Assembly: GCF_016586165.1 (NCBI RefSeq)
Contig: NZ_BCPR01000032.1
Location: forward strand, 1-52,415
DNA from: Dyella sp. EPa41
GTDB lineage: Bacteria; Pseudomonadota; Gammaproteobacteria; Xanthomonadales; Rhodanobacteraceae
Direction of reading: 5' to 3'
DNA: 52,415 nucleotides
In this document: positions 33,662 to 42,401 of the stretch, piece by piece
Layout of the letters: the number at the start of each line of letters is the position of its first letter
How positions within the stretch are numbered: the first letter of the stretch is position 1
Position numbers and translations under genes: made by a program
Notes under the pieces: generated by a model
Database searches by the model: none
What the model saw: only the letters and a program-made list of their open reading frames with translations
What the model was told of the DNA's origin: nothing

Positions 33662-34584
33662 AATCCGTGCTGGTCGCCGGCGAGATCAATGCCGACCTGG
33701 TGTTCACCGGGTGCAACGAACTGCCGGCGTTCGGTCGCGAAGTGCTGGTGGAGGGCTTCCGGCAAGGGCCGGGCAGCTCGTCGATGATCTGCGCGATGGG
33801 CTTGGCGAAGCTGGGCGACGGCGTGCTGTTTGCCGGTGTCGCCGGGCAGGACGGCTGGGGCGATTACTGCATCGACGCACTGCGCGGTGCGGGCATCGAT
33901 ACCCAGGCCGTGCGCCGCGATGCAACCCTGCGAACGGGCCTCACGGTGGCACTGTCGGCGGCGCATGACCGCGCGCTGGTGACTTATCCCGGCGCGATCG
34001 ATGCCTTGCGTGCCGAAGACATCGGTGACGATCTGCTGGACCGGGCAGGTCACCTGCATGTGTCCTCGTATTACCTGCAGCGGAGCCTGCAATCCGGACT
34101 GGGCGCCTTGCTCGCCCGCGCCCGCGACCGTGGCGTCACCACCTCGCTCGATCCCGGTTTCGACCCGGCGCGGCACTGGGGTAGCGCGCTGCGCGAACTG
34201 CTGCCGTTGCTGGACGTGTTCCTGCCCAATGCCCTGGAAGCCTGCGCGATCAGCGGCGCAGCCGCGCCGCGACAGGCCTTGCGAAACTTCGCCAACGGCG
34301 TGACTCGCACGGTGATCAAGTGCGGCGCGGAGGGTGCCATCACGCTGGGTGACGATGGCGCTGTCCTCTCCGTGCCGGCGATCCGCGTCGATGCGGCCGA
34401 CAGCACCGGCGCGGGCGATTCCTTCGATGCCGGCTTCCTGCATGCGTGGCGGCGCGGACTGCCACTGCATGAATGCCTGCGCTGGGGCGCCGCGTGCGGC
34501 GGCCTCTCCACGCGAGGCGTCGGCGGCACCGCCACGCAGGCGGACGAAGCCGAAGTACGGCGGCTGCTGGCGGGCACGCCATGA
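33658..34584 (+). CDS. PfkB-family (ribokinase-like) sugar kinase
   Basis: A 308-residue PfkB kinase. N-terminal MKSVLVAGEINADLVFTGCN and the glycine-rich RQGPGSSSMICAMGLAKLG are PfkB motif 1; DAADSTGAGDSFDAGFLHAW is motif 2 with the catalytic Asp in GAGD. The subclass is closer to fructokinase/KDG-kinase proteins than to the LacC branch. It may phosphorylate the free hexose or amino sugar that feeds the SIS enzyme; this is inference. A GGAGG site lies 7 bases before the ATG, and the gene overlaps both neighbours (ATGA each). Confidence 0.85.
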   Translation: MKSVLVAGEINADLVFTGCNELPAFGREVLVEGFRQGPGSSSMICAMGLAKLGDGVLFAGVAGQDGWGDYCIDALRGAGIDTQAVRRDATLRTGLTVALSAAHDRALVTYPGAIDALRAEDIGDDLLDRAGHLHVSSYYLQRSLQSGLGALLARARDRGVTTSLDPGFDPARHWGSALRELLPLLDVFLPNALEACAISGAAAPRQALRNFANGVTRTVIKCGAEGAITLGDDGAVLSVPAIRVDAADSTGAGDSFDAGFLHAWRRGLPLHECLRWGAACGGLSTRGVGGTATQADEAEVRRLLAGTP

Positions 34585-35546
34585 TCACGGTCGCCGGGTT
34601 CAACACCGCGATCGATCATCTGTTCCTGCTCGATGCCCTGGTGCCCGGCGCCGTCCAGCGCGCTTCGCGCGCGGAGCTGTATCCCGGCGGCAAAGGCTTG
34701 CATGTGGCGCAGACCATCGCGGCGCTGGGCGAACGCGTGCAGCTGGTGGGGCTTACCGATGCCGCGCATCGCAACCTGATCGCCCGCCGCATGGCGGAGC
34801 GCGGCGTGCTGTTCCATGGCGTCGAGATCGACCAGCCGCTGCGCACCTGCATGGCGGTGCGTGAGCGCGAGGGGCGCTTCACCGAGTTGCTCAGCCCGGG
34901 GCCGGAGATATCCACGTCCACGCGCGAGCAGTTGCTGCGCACGTGGTGGCGTTGCGCCGAGGAGAGCGAGCTGCTGGTGATGTCGGGCAGCCTGCCACGC
35001 GGTTTTGGCCCCGATACCTATGCGCTGATGGTGCGACAGGCGACCGCGGCGGGCCTGCCCAGCCTGGTGGATGCCAGCGGCGAGGCCCTGCAGCACGCGG
35101 CCGATTCCGGCGCGCACCTGTTGAAACCCAATCGGGACGAAGCCTCCGGCCTCGCGAGTGGCCCGGTGCGCACGCTTCGCGACGCGGCCGGGGTGGCGCG
35201 CGCGCTGCATGTGCGTGGCATCGCGCAGCCGGTGGTGACGATGGGCGCGGAAGGCGCGGTGGCCTTCGATGGCCACCAGGCCTGGCATGCCTCGATCGCC
35301 CTGGCGCACAGCGCGAACACCGTGGGTTCGGGCGATTGCCTGCTGGCGGGCTTGGCGGTCGCGCTCAAGCGCGGCGAGCCGATGGACGTGGCGCTGCGCC
35401 TGGGCGTGGCCTGCGGCGCGGCGAACGCGCTGGACGAGGAAACCGGCTACGTGCGGCGGGAGTGCGTCGATGCGCTGCTGGGCCAGGTGCAGGTGCGAAG
35501 GCTGGAAGGCTGGGGCGACGGCGGATCAAACCAAGGCCGCGGCTGA
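34581..35546 (+). CDS. PfkB-family hexose-phosphate kinase, LacC/FruK-like
   Basis: A 321-residue kinase. ITVAGFNTAIDHLFLLDALV and RASRAELYPGGKGLHVAQTI show the NxAxD and GGKGxxVA patterns of the 1-phosphofructokinase/tagatose-6-phosphate kinase branch. LVMSGSLPRGF is conserved there, and SANTVGSGDCLLAGLAVALK carries the catalytic Asp and anion hole (GSGD). It would phosphorylate tagatose-6-phosphate (or fructose-1-/6-phosphate) to the bisphosphate cleaved by the aldolase. The start overlaps the preceding kinase stop. Confidence 0.85.
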   Translation: MITVAGFNTAIDHLFLLDALVPGAVQRASRAELYPGGKGLHVAQTIAALGERVQLVGLTDAAHRNLIARRMAERGVLFHGVEIDQPLRTCMAVREREGRFTELLSPGPEISTSTREQLLRTWWRCAEESELLVMSGSLPRGFGPDTYALMVRQATAAGLPSLVDASGEALQHAADSGAHLLKPNRDEASGLASGPVRTLRDAAGVARALHVRGIAQPVVTMGAEGAVAFDGHQAWHASIALAHSANTVGSGDCLLAGLAVALKRGEPMDVALRLGVACGAANALDEETGYVRRECVDALLGQVQVRRLEGWGDGGSNQGRG

Positions 35547-35616
35547 TCCGCGGCATATCGATGATTTTCGTGCTGCGGTGCAGGCAGCAGGCAACGCGAC
35601 AAGCGAGGTGGATGGC

Positions 35617-37650
35617 ATGAACGAAGTGCTTGGGGAAGGCCGCGACAGCGGCGTCATGCAGGGCAGGCGCGCACGGAAACTGTCGTCGCGTGCGCGCCTT
35701 GGCGTTGTCCTGGCATCCGCACTCGGCGTGGCTGCCGGGGTCGCATCAGCCGCACCGGCAGGCACGAGCTTCGGCAACGCCTCCATCGGCGTGCGCTGGA
35801 ACCTCGCCGACGGCAAGCTCGCCGACATGGTCGTAAGCGACCGCATCAATACGCTGGACATCCCGGTCAGCCAGCCGTTCGTGCTCACCTATCGCGATGG
35901 CCGCAAGCTCGACACCACGCAGCTGAAGCTGTTGTCGGCGCCGAAGGAGGGCAGGCTCAAGGCCGACCCCAAGGCATCGCGCGAAGCGGAACGCGTGCCA
36001 GGCCGCGCCATCAGCGCCACCTTCGGCGACGCCGAAGGTCGCCTGCGCATCGAATGGCAGTGGGTGCAGCGCGAGGGTTCGGACTACCTGCGCGAGATCG
36101 TGACGGTCACCGCGCTCAAGCAGGACGAGGACATCGCCCGCGTCGACCTGCTGCAGGCGAAGGCCGAGAGCACCGAAGTGGTGGGCTCGGTCTCCGGTTC
36201 GCCGGTGGTGGCCGGTCCCGACTACTTCGGCTTCGAGCATCCGCTCTCCTCCAGCGAGGCGTGGGGCAACCGCGTCAAGCTGTGGATCGACCGTGGCCTG
36301 CCGCTGCCCAAGGGCCAGTCGGTGACCTATTCGGCGGTGGTGGGCGCCACGCACGGCAACCAGCTGCGTCGCGACTTCCTTGCCTACGTGGAACGCGAGC
36401 GCGCGCACCCGTACCGCACCTTCCTGCACTACAACTCCTGGTACGACATCGGCTACTTCACGCCGTACACCGAGGCGCAGGCGCTGGAGCGCATCCATGC
36501 GTTCGGCGAGGAGCTGTCGGTCAAGCGCGGCGTGAAGCTCGATTCGTTCCTGTTCGACGATGGCTGGGACGACCGCAGCGGCAGCTGGAACTTCAGCAAG
36601 GACTTCCCGCACGGCTTCGCCCCGTTGCGCGACGCCGCCGCGAAATACGGCGCGGCACCGGGCATGTGGCTGTCGCCATGGGGCGGCTACGGCGCGCCGA
36701 AGCAGGAGCGCGTCAAGAGCGGCCAGGCCAACGGCTATGAAATCATCGATGGCGGCCTCGCGCTTTCCGGCCCCAAGTACTACCAGCGCTTCCACGACGT
36801 GACGCTGGACCTGGTGCGCAACGACGGCGTCAACCAGTTCAAGTTCGATGGCACCGGCAATGCGGACAAGGTATTCCCCGGCAGCCGCTTCAGCAGCGAC
36901 TTCGATGCCGCCATCGCGTTGATCGACGACCTGCGCAAGGCCAGGCCTGATCTCTACATCAACCTCACCACGGGCACATTGGCGTCGCCGTTCTGGCTGC
37001 GCTACGCCGATTCGATCTGGCGCGACGGCGAAGACGACTGGCATGCCGGCGTGGGCACCGAGCGCGAGCGCTGGATCACCTATCGCGACCGCGAGACGTA
37101 CCGCAACATCGTGGTGAAAGGCCCGCTGTTTCCGCTCAATTCGCTGATGCTCCACGGCATCATCTATGCGAAGGAGAACAAGCGCCTCAACACCGACCCG
37201 GGACATGACTTCGCCAACGAGGTGCATTCGTACTTCGGTGCCGGCACGCAGCTGCAGGAGCTGTACATCACGCCGTCGCTGCTCAGCAGCGCCGACTGGG
37301 ACATGCTGGCCGAGACGGCCAAGTGGTCGCGCGCCCATGCGCAGGTGTTGAAGGACACGCATTGGGTCGGCGGTGATCCGGGACGTCTGGACGTCTATGG
37401 CTGGGCCGCGTGGACGCCGGCCAAGGCGATCCTCACGCTGCGCAACCCCAGCGACCGTCCCCAACTGGCGGTGATCGACCTGGCCAGGCAGCTCGAATTG
37501 CCGCAAGGCGGTGTGCGCCGGTTCCAGGCCCGCAGCCCCTGGCAGGCGGATGCGTCGCAGCCACCGCGCGAACTGGACGCGGATCGGGCCCAGGCCATCG
37601 AGCTCGCGCCGTTCCAGGTGCTGACGCTGGAGCTGACGCCCAACCACTGA
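35617..37650 (+). CDS. Secreted clan GH-D glycoside hydrolase (alpha-galactosidase/alpha-N-acetylgalactosaminidase-like)
   Basis: A 677-residue secreted enzyme with a signal peptide (RLGVVLASALGVAAGVASA). A beta-sandwich domain precedes the barrel. Clan GH-D (GH27/GH36) features are LDSFLFDDGWDDR (~308), NQFKFDGTGN with Asp411 as candidate nucleophile, and YADSIWRDGEDD with Asp465 or Asp470 as candidate acid/base. A C-terminal beta domain ends near PFQVLTLELT. It would release alpha-linked galactose or GalNAc; I cannot tell which. Start: ATG at 35617 with GAGG upstream; ATG at 35656 gives an equally good signal peptide. It is read with the kinases upstream, 70 bp away. Confidence 0.75.
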   Translation: MNEVLGEGRDSGVMQGRRARKLSSRARLGVVLASALGVAAGVASAAPAGTSFGNASIGVRWNLADGKLADMVVSDRINTLDIPVSQPFVLTYRDGRKLDTTQLKLLSAPKEGRLKADPKASREAERVPGRAISATFGDAEGRLRIEWQWVQREGSDYLREIVTVTALKQDEDIARVDLLQAKAESTEVVGSVSGSPVVAGPDYFGFEHPLSSSEAWGNRVKLWIDRGLPLPKGQSVTYSAVVGATHGNQLRRDFLAYVERERAHPYRTFLHYNSWYDIGYFTPYTEAQALERIHAFGEELSVKRGVKLDSFLFDDGWDDRSGSWNFSKDFPHGFAPLRDAAAKYGAAPGMWLSPWGGYGAPKQERVKSGQANGYEIIDGGLALSGPKYYQRFHDVTLDLVRNDGVNQFKFDGTGNADKVFPGSRFSSDFDAAIALIDDLRKARPDLYINLTTGTLASPFWLRYADSIWRDGEDDWHAGVGTERERWITYRDRETYRNIVVKGPLFPLNSLMLHGIIYAKENKRLNTDPGHDFANEVHSYFGAGTQLQELYITPSLLSSADWDMLAETAKWSRAHAQVLKDTHWVGGDPGRLDVYGWAAWTPAKAILTLRNPSDRPQLAVIDLARQLELPQGGVRRFQARSPWQADASQPPRELDADRAQAIELAPFQVLTLELTPNH

Positions 37651-37658
37651 GCCACGCC

Positions 37659-37685
37659 GTCCGCCGGCGCGTGCCGCCGGCGGAC
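37659..37685. other. Strong intergenic hairpin between two glycosidase genes
   Basis: GTCCGCCGGCG-CGTGC-CGCCGGCGGAC is a perfect 11-bp GC stem with a 5-base loop, starting 8 bases after the upstream stop. No T-run follows, and the next gene's GGGGAGGAAG ribosome binding site lies 9 bases on. Likely roles are 3'-end protection of the upstream mRNA segment or partial attenuation. Confidence 0.6.
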
Positions 37686-37707
37686 CTGACACCCTGGGGA
37701 GGAAGCG

Positions 37708-39204
37708 ATGTCCACCTTCGATCCGACGCGACGCCAACTGCTGAAAGCCGCTGCCTGGCTGCCGCTGGCATCGGCCTGCGGACGCCTGGCGTTCGCGGGC
37801 GATGTTTCTCCGCCGGGCGCCGCGCAGGTGTCGCTCGTCGTGCATCCGGAACGCCTGGGCCGCGTCGTCAGCGACTCGCTGGCCGGGTTCAGCTACGAGA
37901 CCCAGCAGTTGGAGAACCCGGCATTCTTCTCCGCGGACAACCACGCGCTGGTGCGCCTGTTCCGCGATCTCAGCCCGCGCGGCGTACTGCGCATCGGCGG
38001 CAATAGCAGCGACTACACCGTGTGGACCGCGTATCGCGGTGAAGTGCCGGCGCAACGCACGCACAAGGGCGGACCGCAGCGACCGGTGCTGTTGAAGCCG
38101 GAAGCCTTGCACACCCTGGCTGGCTTCCTGCGCGCCACGGGCTGGAAGCTGGTGTTCGGCGTCAATCTCAAGATCGGCGTGCCGGCGATGGCGGTGGAGC
38201 TTGCGCAGGCGGTGCGGCAGATCGTCGGCGAGAACCTCATCGCCATCCAGATCGGCAACGAAGCGAACAACTACGAAGCGGACTACGGCGCGTTCGATCA
38301 GGCCTGGACACCTTATGCGAAGGCCATCCGCGATGCCGGCGTGCCCATTGCCGGCCCCGATACCGGCGCGAACACCGACTGGGTGATCGAATATGCCAAG
38401 CGGCATGCGGGCGAGAACGTCTTCCTCAGCCGCCACTACTACAAGGAGGCCGCGCCGCGCGGTTCCATCGCGGATCTGCTGGCGGGCGACGCCGGTTTCC
38501 ATGCCGAGGTCGAGCAGGCCATGCAGGCCGCCGACATCAGCCATCGGCCGTTTCGCCTCACCGAAGCCAACTCGTACTACCTCGGCGGCCGCGACGGTGT
38601 CAGCAACGTGTTCGCCTCCGCGCTGTGGGGTGCCGACTTCATGCTCGCCATGGCGCAGCGCGGCGTGGCCGGCGTTCATTTCCATGGCGGCACGCTCGAC
38701 TCGATCGAAGCGTCGCTCGGGCGTACGGCCGACGCCTCGGCGACGGCCACCGACCAGGCGGCACGCCGCGATGCGGTGACTTCGCGCTATTCGGCCATTG
38801 CCGGCGACGCCACGCTCGGCTTCCAGGCTCGCCCGCTGTACTACGGCATGCAATTGGCGCAGCAGTTCGCTGGCGCGCAGATGGTGGCTGCCGACCTCGA
38901 TGCGGCCGGCGTCAACCTGACAGCGTACGCGGCAATGCGTGGGCACGCGCTTCTCATCGCCTTGATCAACAAGGACGCCGGTCGCGACGCCACGGTGTCG
39001 TTGAACGGCCTGCGCGCCCGCGGCGAGGGGCGGCTCATGCGGCTGCGCGCGCCGGCGCTCGACAGCCGCAGCGGCTTGGTTTTCGAGGAGGGCGCCGATG
39101 CGGCGCATGCGGGACGCGAGGTGACCGTCGATGCGCGCGGCCGCTGCAGCGTCGTGCTGCCCCGCGGCAGCGCGGCCTTGCTACGTCTGGATCGTTTTGT
39201 CTGA
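37708..39204 (+). CDS. Tat-exported GH79-like glycoside hydrolase (beta-glucuronidase/heparanase type)
   Basis: A 498-residue enzyme. The N-terminus TRRQLLKAAAWLPLASACG is a twin-arginine signal, so it folds before export. The TIM-barrel region has FSYETQQLENPAFF, VLRIGGNSSDYTVW, AIQIGNEANNYEADYG with Glu185 as acid/base candidate, and FRLTEANSYYLGG with Glu286 as nucleophile candidate. This pattern matches GH79 (clan GH-A). The C-terminal ~120 residues form a beta-sandwich. Members remove beta-glucuronic acid from arabinogalactan, heparan-like or flavonoid substrates; the specific substrate is open. GGGGAGGAAG precedes the ATG. Confidence 0.75.
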   Translation: MSTFDPTRRQLLKAAAWLPLASACGRLAFAGDVSPPGAAQVSLVVHPERLGRVVSDSLAGFSYETQQLENPAFFSADNHALVRLFRDLSPRGVLRIGGNSSDYTVWTAYRGEVPAQRTHKGGPQRPVLLKPEALHTLAGFLRATGWKLVFGVNLKIGVPAMAVELAQAVRQIVGENLIAIQIGNEANNYEADYGAFDQAWTPYAKAIRDAGVPIAGPDTGANTDWVIEYAKRHAGENVFLSRHYYKEAAPRGSIADLLAGDAGFHAEVEQAMQAADISHRPFRLTEANSYYLGGRDGVSNVFASALWGADFMLAMAQRGVAGVHFHGGTLDSIEASLGRTADASATATDQAARRDAVTSRYSAIAGDATLGFQARPLYYGMQLAQQFAGAQMVAADLDAAGVNLTAYAAMRGHALLIALINKDAGRDATVSLNGLRARGEGRLMRLRAPALDSRSGLVFEEGADAAHAGREVTVDARGRCSVVLPRGSAALLRLDRFV

Positions 39205-39303
39205 AGACCTTCAGGGGACACCGCATCCGGCATGGCCGGCAGGTGGGCGTGGGTCTTGCGGAATCAGTGCGATGTCAATCCGAACAACGGGGAGAGTTGT
39301 TAC

Positions 39304-42300
39304 ATGAGCAAGCATGAGTTGATGAGCAGGAGCAGGCTGAGCCTGTTGATCGCAATGGCGCTGGCCAGTGGCGGCGTCTATGCGCAGTCCACGACCGGCA
39401 GCATTGTGGGGCAGGTGCCGACGGGCATGGGAGACACCGTCACGGTGCAGAGCGACAACGGCCTGCAGCGTGACGTGGCTGTCGACAATCGCGGCCGTTA
39501 CGCGGCCAACCAGCTGCCGCTGGGCAATTACAAGGTGACCCTCAAGCACAACGGCGAGGTCGTGCAGACCCGCGACAACGTATCGTTGCGCGTGGGCGTG
39601 TCCACCGATGTGTCCTTCGCCGGGGCGGCGGGCAACGCGAGGGAGCTGGAAGGCGTGAAGGTGACGGCCAATGCCCTGCCCGCCATCGACGTCACCAGTG
39701 TCGACTCGCGCACGGTAATCACCGCCGATCAACTGGCCCGCTTGCCGTTGAGCTTTTCGGCCGAAGCCGTGGCGCAACTCGCGCCCGGCGTGGTGAACAA
39801 CTCCGGTGGTTTCACCAGCGCCACGGGTGGTTCGCTGGTGAGCTTCGGCGGTTCGGGAGCCAACGAGAACGCGTACTACATCAACGGCTTCAACACGACC
39901 GATCCTTTGAAGTCCGAGGGTGGCATCACCTTGCCGTACGGCTCGATCGACCAGGAAGAGGTCTACACCGGCGGCTACAGCGCGCAGTACGGCCGCTCCG
40001 ACGGCGGCGTGCTGAACATGGTCGGCAAGCGCGGCACCAACGAATGGCATTTCGGCGGCATGGCGAGCTGGGAACCGGCATCGACGCGTTCCTCCGCCAG
40101 GAACTGGTACTACCAGAACGGCCAGCCGGATCCGCCGCTGCCCACCGGCACGCTGTATGACCCGCGCGAGCAGAACGAGTACTGGGTGACCACGTACGAC
40201 GCCTACGTGGGCGGGCCGCTGATCAAGGACAAGCTGTTCTTCTTCGCATCGGCCGAGATGGCGAAGAAGGAGGGCTCGTCGGTTGGCCCGGTCACGGGCT
40301 CGTCGCCTTATTCCGATTACAGCTATCACATGCCCAAGTGGTACGCGAAGCTGGACTGGAACATCAACGACAGCAACATCCTCGAGGTCACCGGCGCGTC
40401 CAACAAGCAGTCGTACGGCGCCGACCTGTACCGCTACGACTTCCAGAACATGGCGCCCGGAAAATTCGTGAGCCATGCGGACGGCACCAAGAACGGTGGC
40501 GACCTGTGGTCGGGCAAGTACACCGGCTACCTCACCGACAGCCTCACGCTGACCGCGCTGTACGGCAAGATGCGCACGACGGCGTTCCAGCAGCCGGTGG
40601 GCTATGACCCGGGTCTTGCCTACGTGGCGGGCATCACCGCACAGAATCCGGCCATCGTCGGCAGCCAGCCGCGCTACAACAACCAGACGACGTCCCAGCT
40701 CTACGATCCTTCGCGCGGCAACAGCGTGTCGAACCTGCGCATCAGCCTGGAATACAAGCTGGGTGATCACACGCTCACGGCGGGTATCGACAACCTGACG
40801 GCCGAAGCGCTCAACCAGGGCAAGGTTTCGTCGGGTCCGGGTTACACCTGGTCGTACGCGCATTCCAATTTTCCGCAGAATCCGATCGACCCGGGCCTGG
40901 GCGTGGGCGCGCCGGCCGACTTCGCCAATGGCCAGACGGGTTACTACGTGAAGAAGCTGGTCAACAGCCAGCTGGCCAACGTGAAGACGGTAGAGCACGC
41001 GCAGTACATCGAGGACAACTGGCAGGCGACCGACAAGCTGCTGCTCTCGCTGGGCATCCGCAACGACCAGTTCACCAACTACAACGCCGACGCGCAGCCG
41101 TACATCAAGCAGACCGCGCAGTGGGCGCCACGGCTCGGCTTCGCGTGGGACGTCAACGGCGATTCCAGCTTCAAGGTTTACGGCAACGTCGGCCGCTACT
41201 TCCTGGCCTCGCCGCTGGAGCCGGCGCTGAGCGCCGCCGGCGCCAGCCTCAGCACCACGCAGTACTTCACCTATAGCGGCATCAATCCGGATGGCACGCC
41301 CACCGGTCTCACCCAGATGTCGCCCCCGGTGTCGGCCAACAACAACTTCGGCATCCTGCCCGATCCCAAGACGGTGACCGCCAAGGACCTGAAGTCGATG
41401 TACCAGGACGAGTACATCCTGGGCTTCACCAAGATGCTCGGCACGTCATGGCTGTATGGTGCGAAGGCGACGCGACGCGTCCTGCGCAGCACCATCGACG
41501 ACTTCTGCGACGTCGACCTGATCACCGAGAAGGCGCAGGCGCTGGGCTACAGCGTCAGTTCGGTCAACAGCTGCTACCTCATCAATGCCGGCCGCGCCAA
41601 TACCTTCGTGGTGGTGGACGACGCGGGCCAGCATCACGACGTGAAGTTGAGCCGCGAGGAACTGGGCTTTCCGCCGGCCAAGCGCAAGTACTACGAGCTG
41701 GAAGCGTTCCTCGAGCATCCGTTCGATGGCACCTGGTACGGCAAGATCGACTACGTGTTCTCGCGCAGCTACGGCAACACCGAAGGCATGACGCAGTCGG
41801 ACGTGCAGTCCGACGGTCCGAACGAATCGGCCGACTGGGACAACGCGCCGATCATGGTCTACAGCAATGGCGACCAGGGCAACGATCATCGCCACCAGGT
41901 GAAGTTCAACGGCTACTACCAGGTCACGCCGGAGTGGCTGGTGTCGGGCAACTTCTCGTACATCTCCGGCGGCCCGAAGGTATGCCTGGGTCTGTTTCCG
42001 GGCGACAACCCGGACCCGGCCGGCTATGGCTCGTCGTACCACTTCTGCAACTTCGTGCCGGTGACCCCGGGCAGCATCGGCCGCCTGCCGGCCCAGAAGC
42101 AGCTCGACGTGGGCGTGAAGTACACGCCGGCCTTCGCGGCGCAGCGCCTGGGCTTCCATCTGGACGTGTTCAACGTGTTCAACAACCAGGCGGTGGTCAA
42201 CACCACACCGGCGCTGTATTCCAGCTCCGATGGCACGCCCAATCCGCTGTACGGTACGCCCAGGGTGATGCAGGCACCGCGTTACCTGCGCGTGTCGGTC

Positions 42301-42315
42301 ACCTACGACTACTGA
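39304..42315 (+). CDS. TonB-dependent outer-membrane receptor with carboxypeptidase-regulatory-like N-terminus (Oar type)
   Basis: A 1003-residue receptor. After the signal peptide (LSLLIAMALASGGVYA) comes a carboxypeptidase-regulatory-like module, TTGSIVGQVPTGMGDTVTVQ to LPLGNYKVTLKHNGEV. The plug follows (DVTSVDSRTVITADQLARLP, YYINGFNTTDPLKSEGG, YTGGYSAQYGRSDGGVLNMV), then a ~750-residue beta-barrel ending in an aromatic strand, LRVSVTYDY. Receptors of this type import or bind oligosaccharides in Xanthomonadales. Position among glycosidase genes suggests it takes up the glycan that the locus degrades. GGGGAG precedes the ATG. Confidence 0.9.
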   Translation: MSKHELMSRSRLSLLIAMALASGGVYAQSTTGSIVGQVPTGMGDTVTVQSDNGLQRDVAVDNRGRYAANQLPLGNYKVTLKHNGEVVQTRDNVSLRVGVSTDVSFAGAAGNARELEGVKVTANALPAIDVTSVDSRTVITADQLARLPLSFSAEAVAQLAPGVVNNSGGFTSATGGSLVSFGGSGANENAYYINGFNTTDPLKSEGGITLPYGSIDQEEVYTGGYSAQYGRSDGGVLNMVGKRGTNEWHFGGMASWEPASTRSSARNWYYQNGQPDPPLPTGTLYDPREQNEYWVTTYDAYVGGPLIKDKLFFFASAEMAKKEGSSVGPVTGSSPYSDYSYHMPKWYAKLDWNINDSNILEVTGASNKQSYGADLYRYDFQNMAPGKFVSHADGTKNGGDLWSGKYTGYLTDSLTLTALYGKMRTTAFQQPVGYDPGLAYVAGITAQNPAIVGSQPRYNNQTTSQLYDPSRGNSVSNLRISLEYKLGDHTLTAGIDNLTAEALNQGKVSSGPGYTWSYAHSNFPQNPIDPGLGVGAPADFANGQTGYYVKKLVNSQLANVKTVEHAQYIEDNWQATDKLLLSLGIRNDQFTNYNADAQPYIKQTAQWAPRLGFAWDVNGDSSFKVYGNVGRYFLASPLEPALSAAGASLSTTQYFTYSGINPDGTPTGLTQMSPPVSANNNFGILPDPKTVTAKDLKSMYQDEYILGFTKMLGTSWLYGAKATRRVLRSTIDDFCDVDLITEKAQALGYSVSSVNSCYLINAGRANTFVVVDDAGQHHDVKLSREELGFPPAKRKYYELEAFLEHPFDGTWYGKIDYVFSRSYGNTEGMTQSDVQSDGPNESADWDNAPIMVYSNGDQGNDHRHQVKFNGYYQVTPEWLVSGNFSYISGGPKVCLGLFPGDNPDPAGYGSSYHFCNFVPVTPGSIGRLPAQKQLDVGVKYTPAFAAQRLGFHLDVFNVFNNQAVVNTTPALYSSSDGTPNPLYGTPRVMQAPRYLRVSVTYDY

Positions 42316-42334
42316 TACGCCGCGTGCCGTCGTG

Positions 42335-42368
42335 CATCGCTCCTCGTGGTCATCCACGGGGAGCGATG
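42335..42368. other. Intergenic hairpin between receptor and metallophosphatase genes
   Basis: CATCGCTCC-T-CGTGG-TCAT-CCACG-G-GGAGCGATG folds into a 15-bp stem with one T-G pair and a 4-base loop, starting 20 bases after the receptor stop. There is no T-run. It may protect the abundant receptor mRNA or reduce read-through to the downstream genes. Confidence 0.6.
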
Positions 42369-42401
42369 GTCCATTCGGCGCGAGCGTCACGAGGAGCAGG
42401 C

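Noticed and set aside
35746-39108. 1120-codon open frame on the minus strand
   Set aside because: It lies antisense to the GH-D and GH79 genes, which have signal peptides, catalytic motifs and ribosome binding sites. The antisense product is His/Arg/Val-rich low-complexity sequence typical of the complement of high-GC genes.
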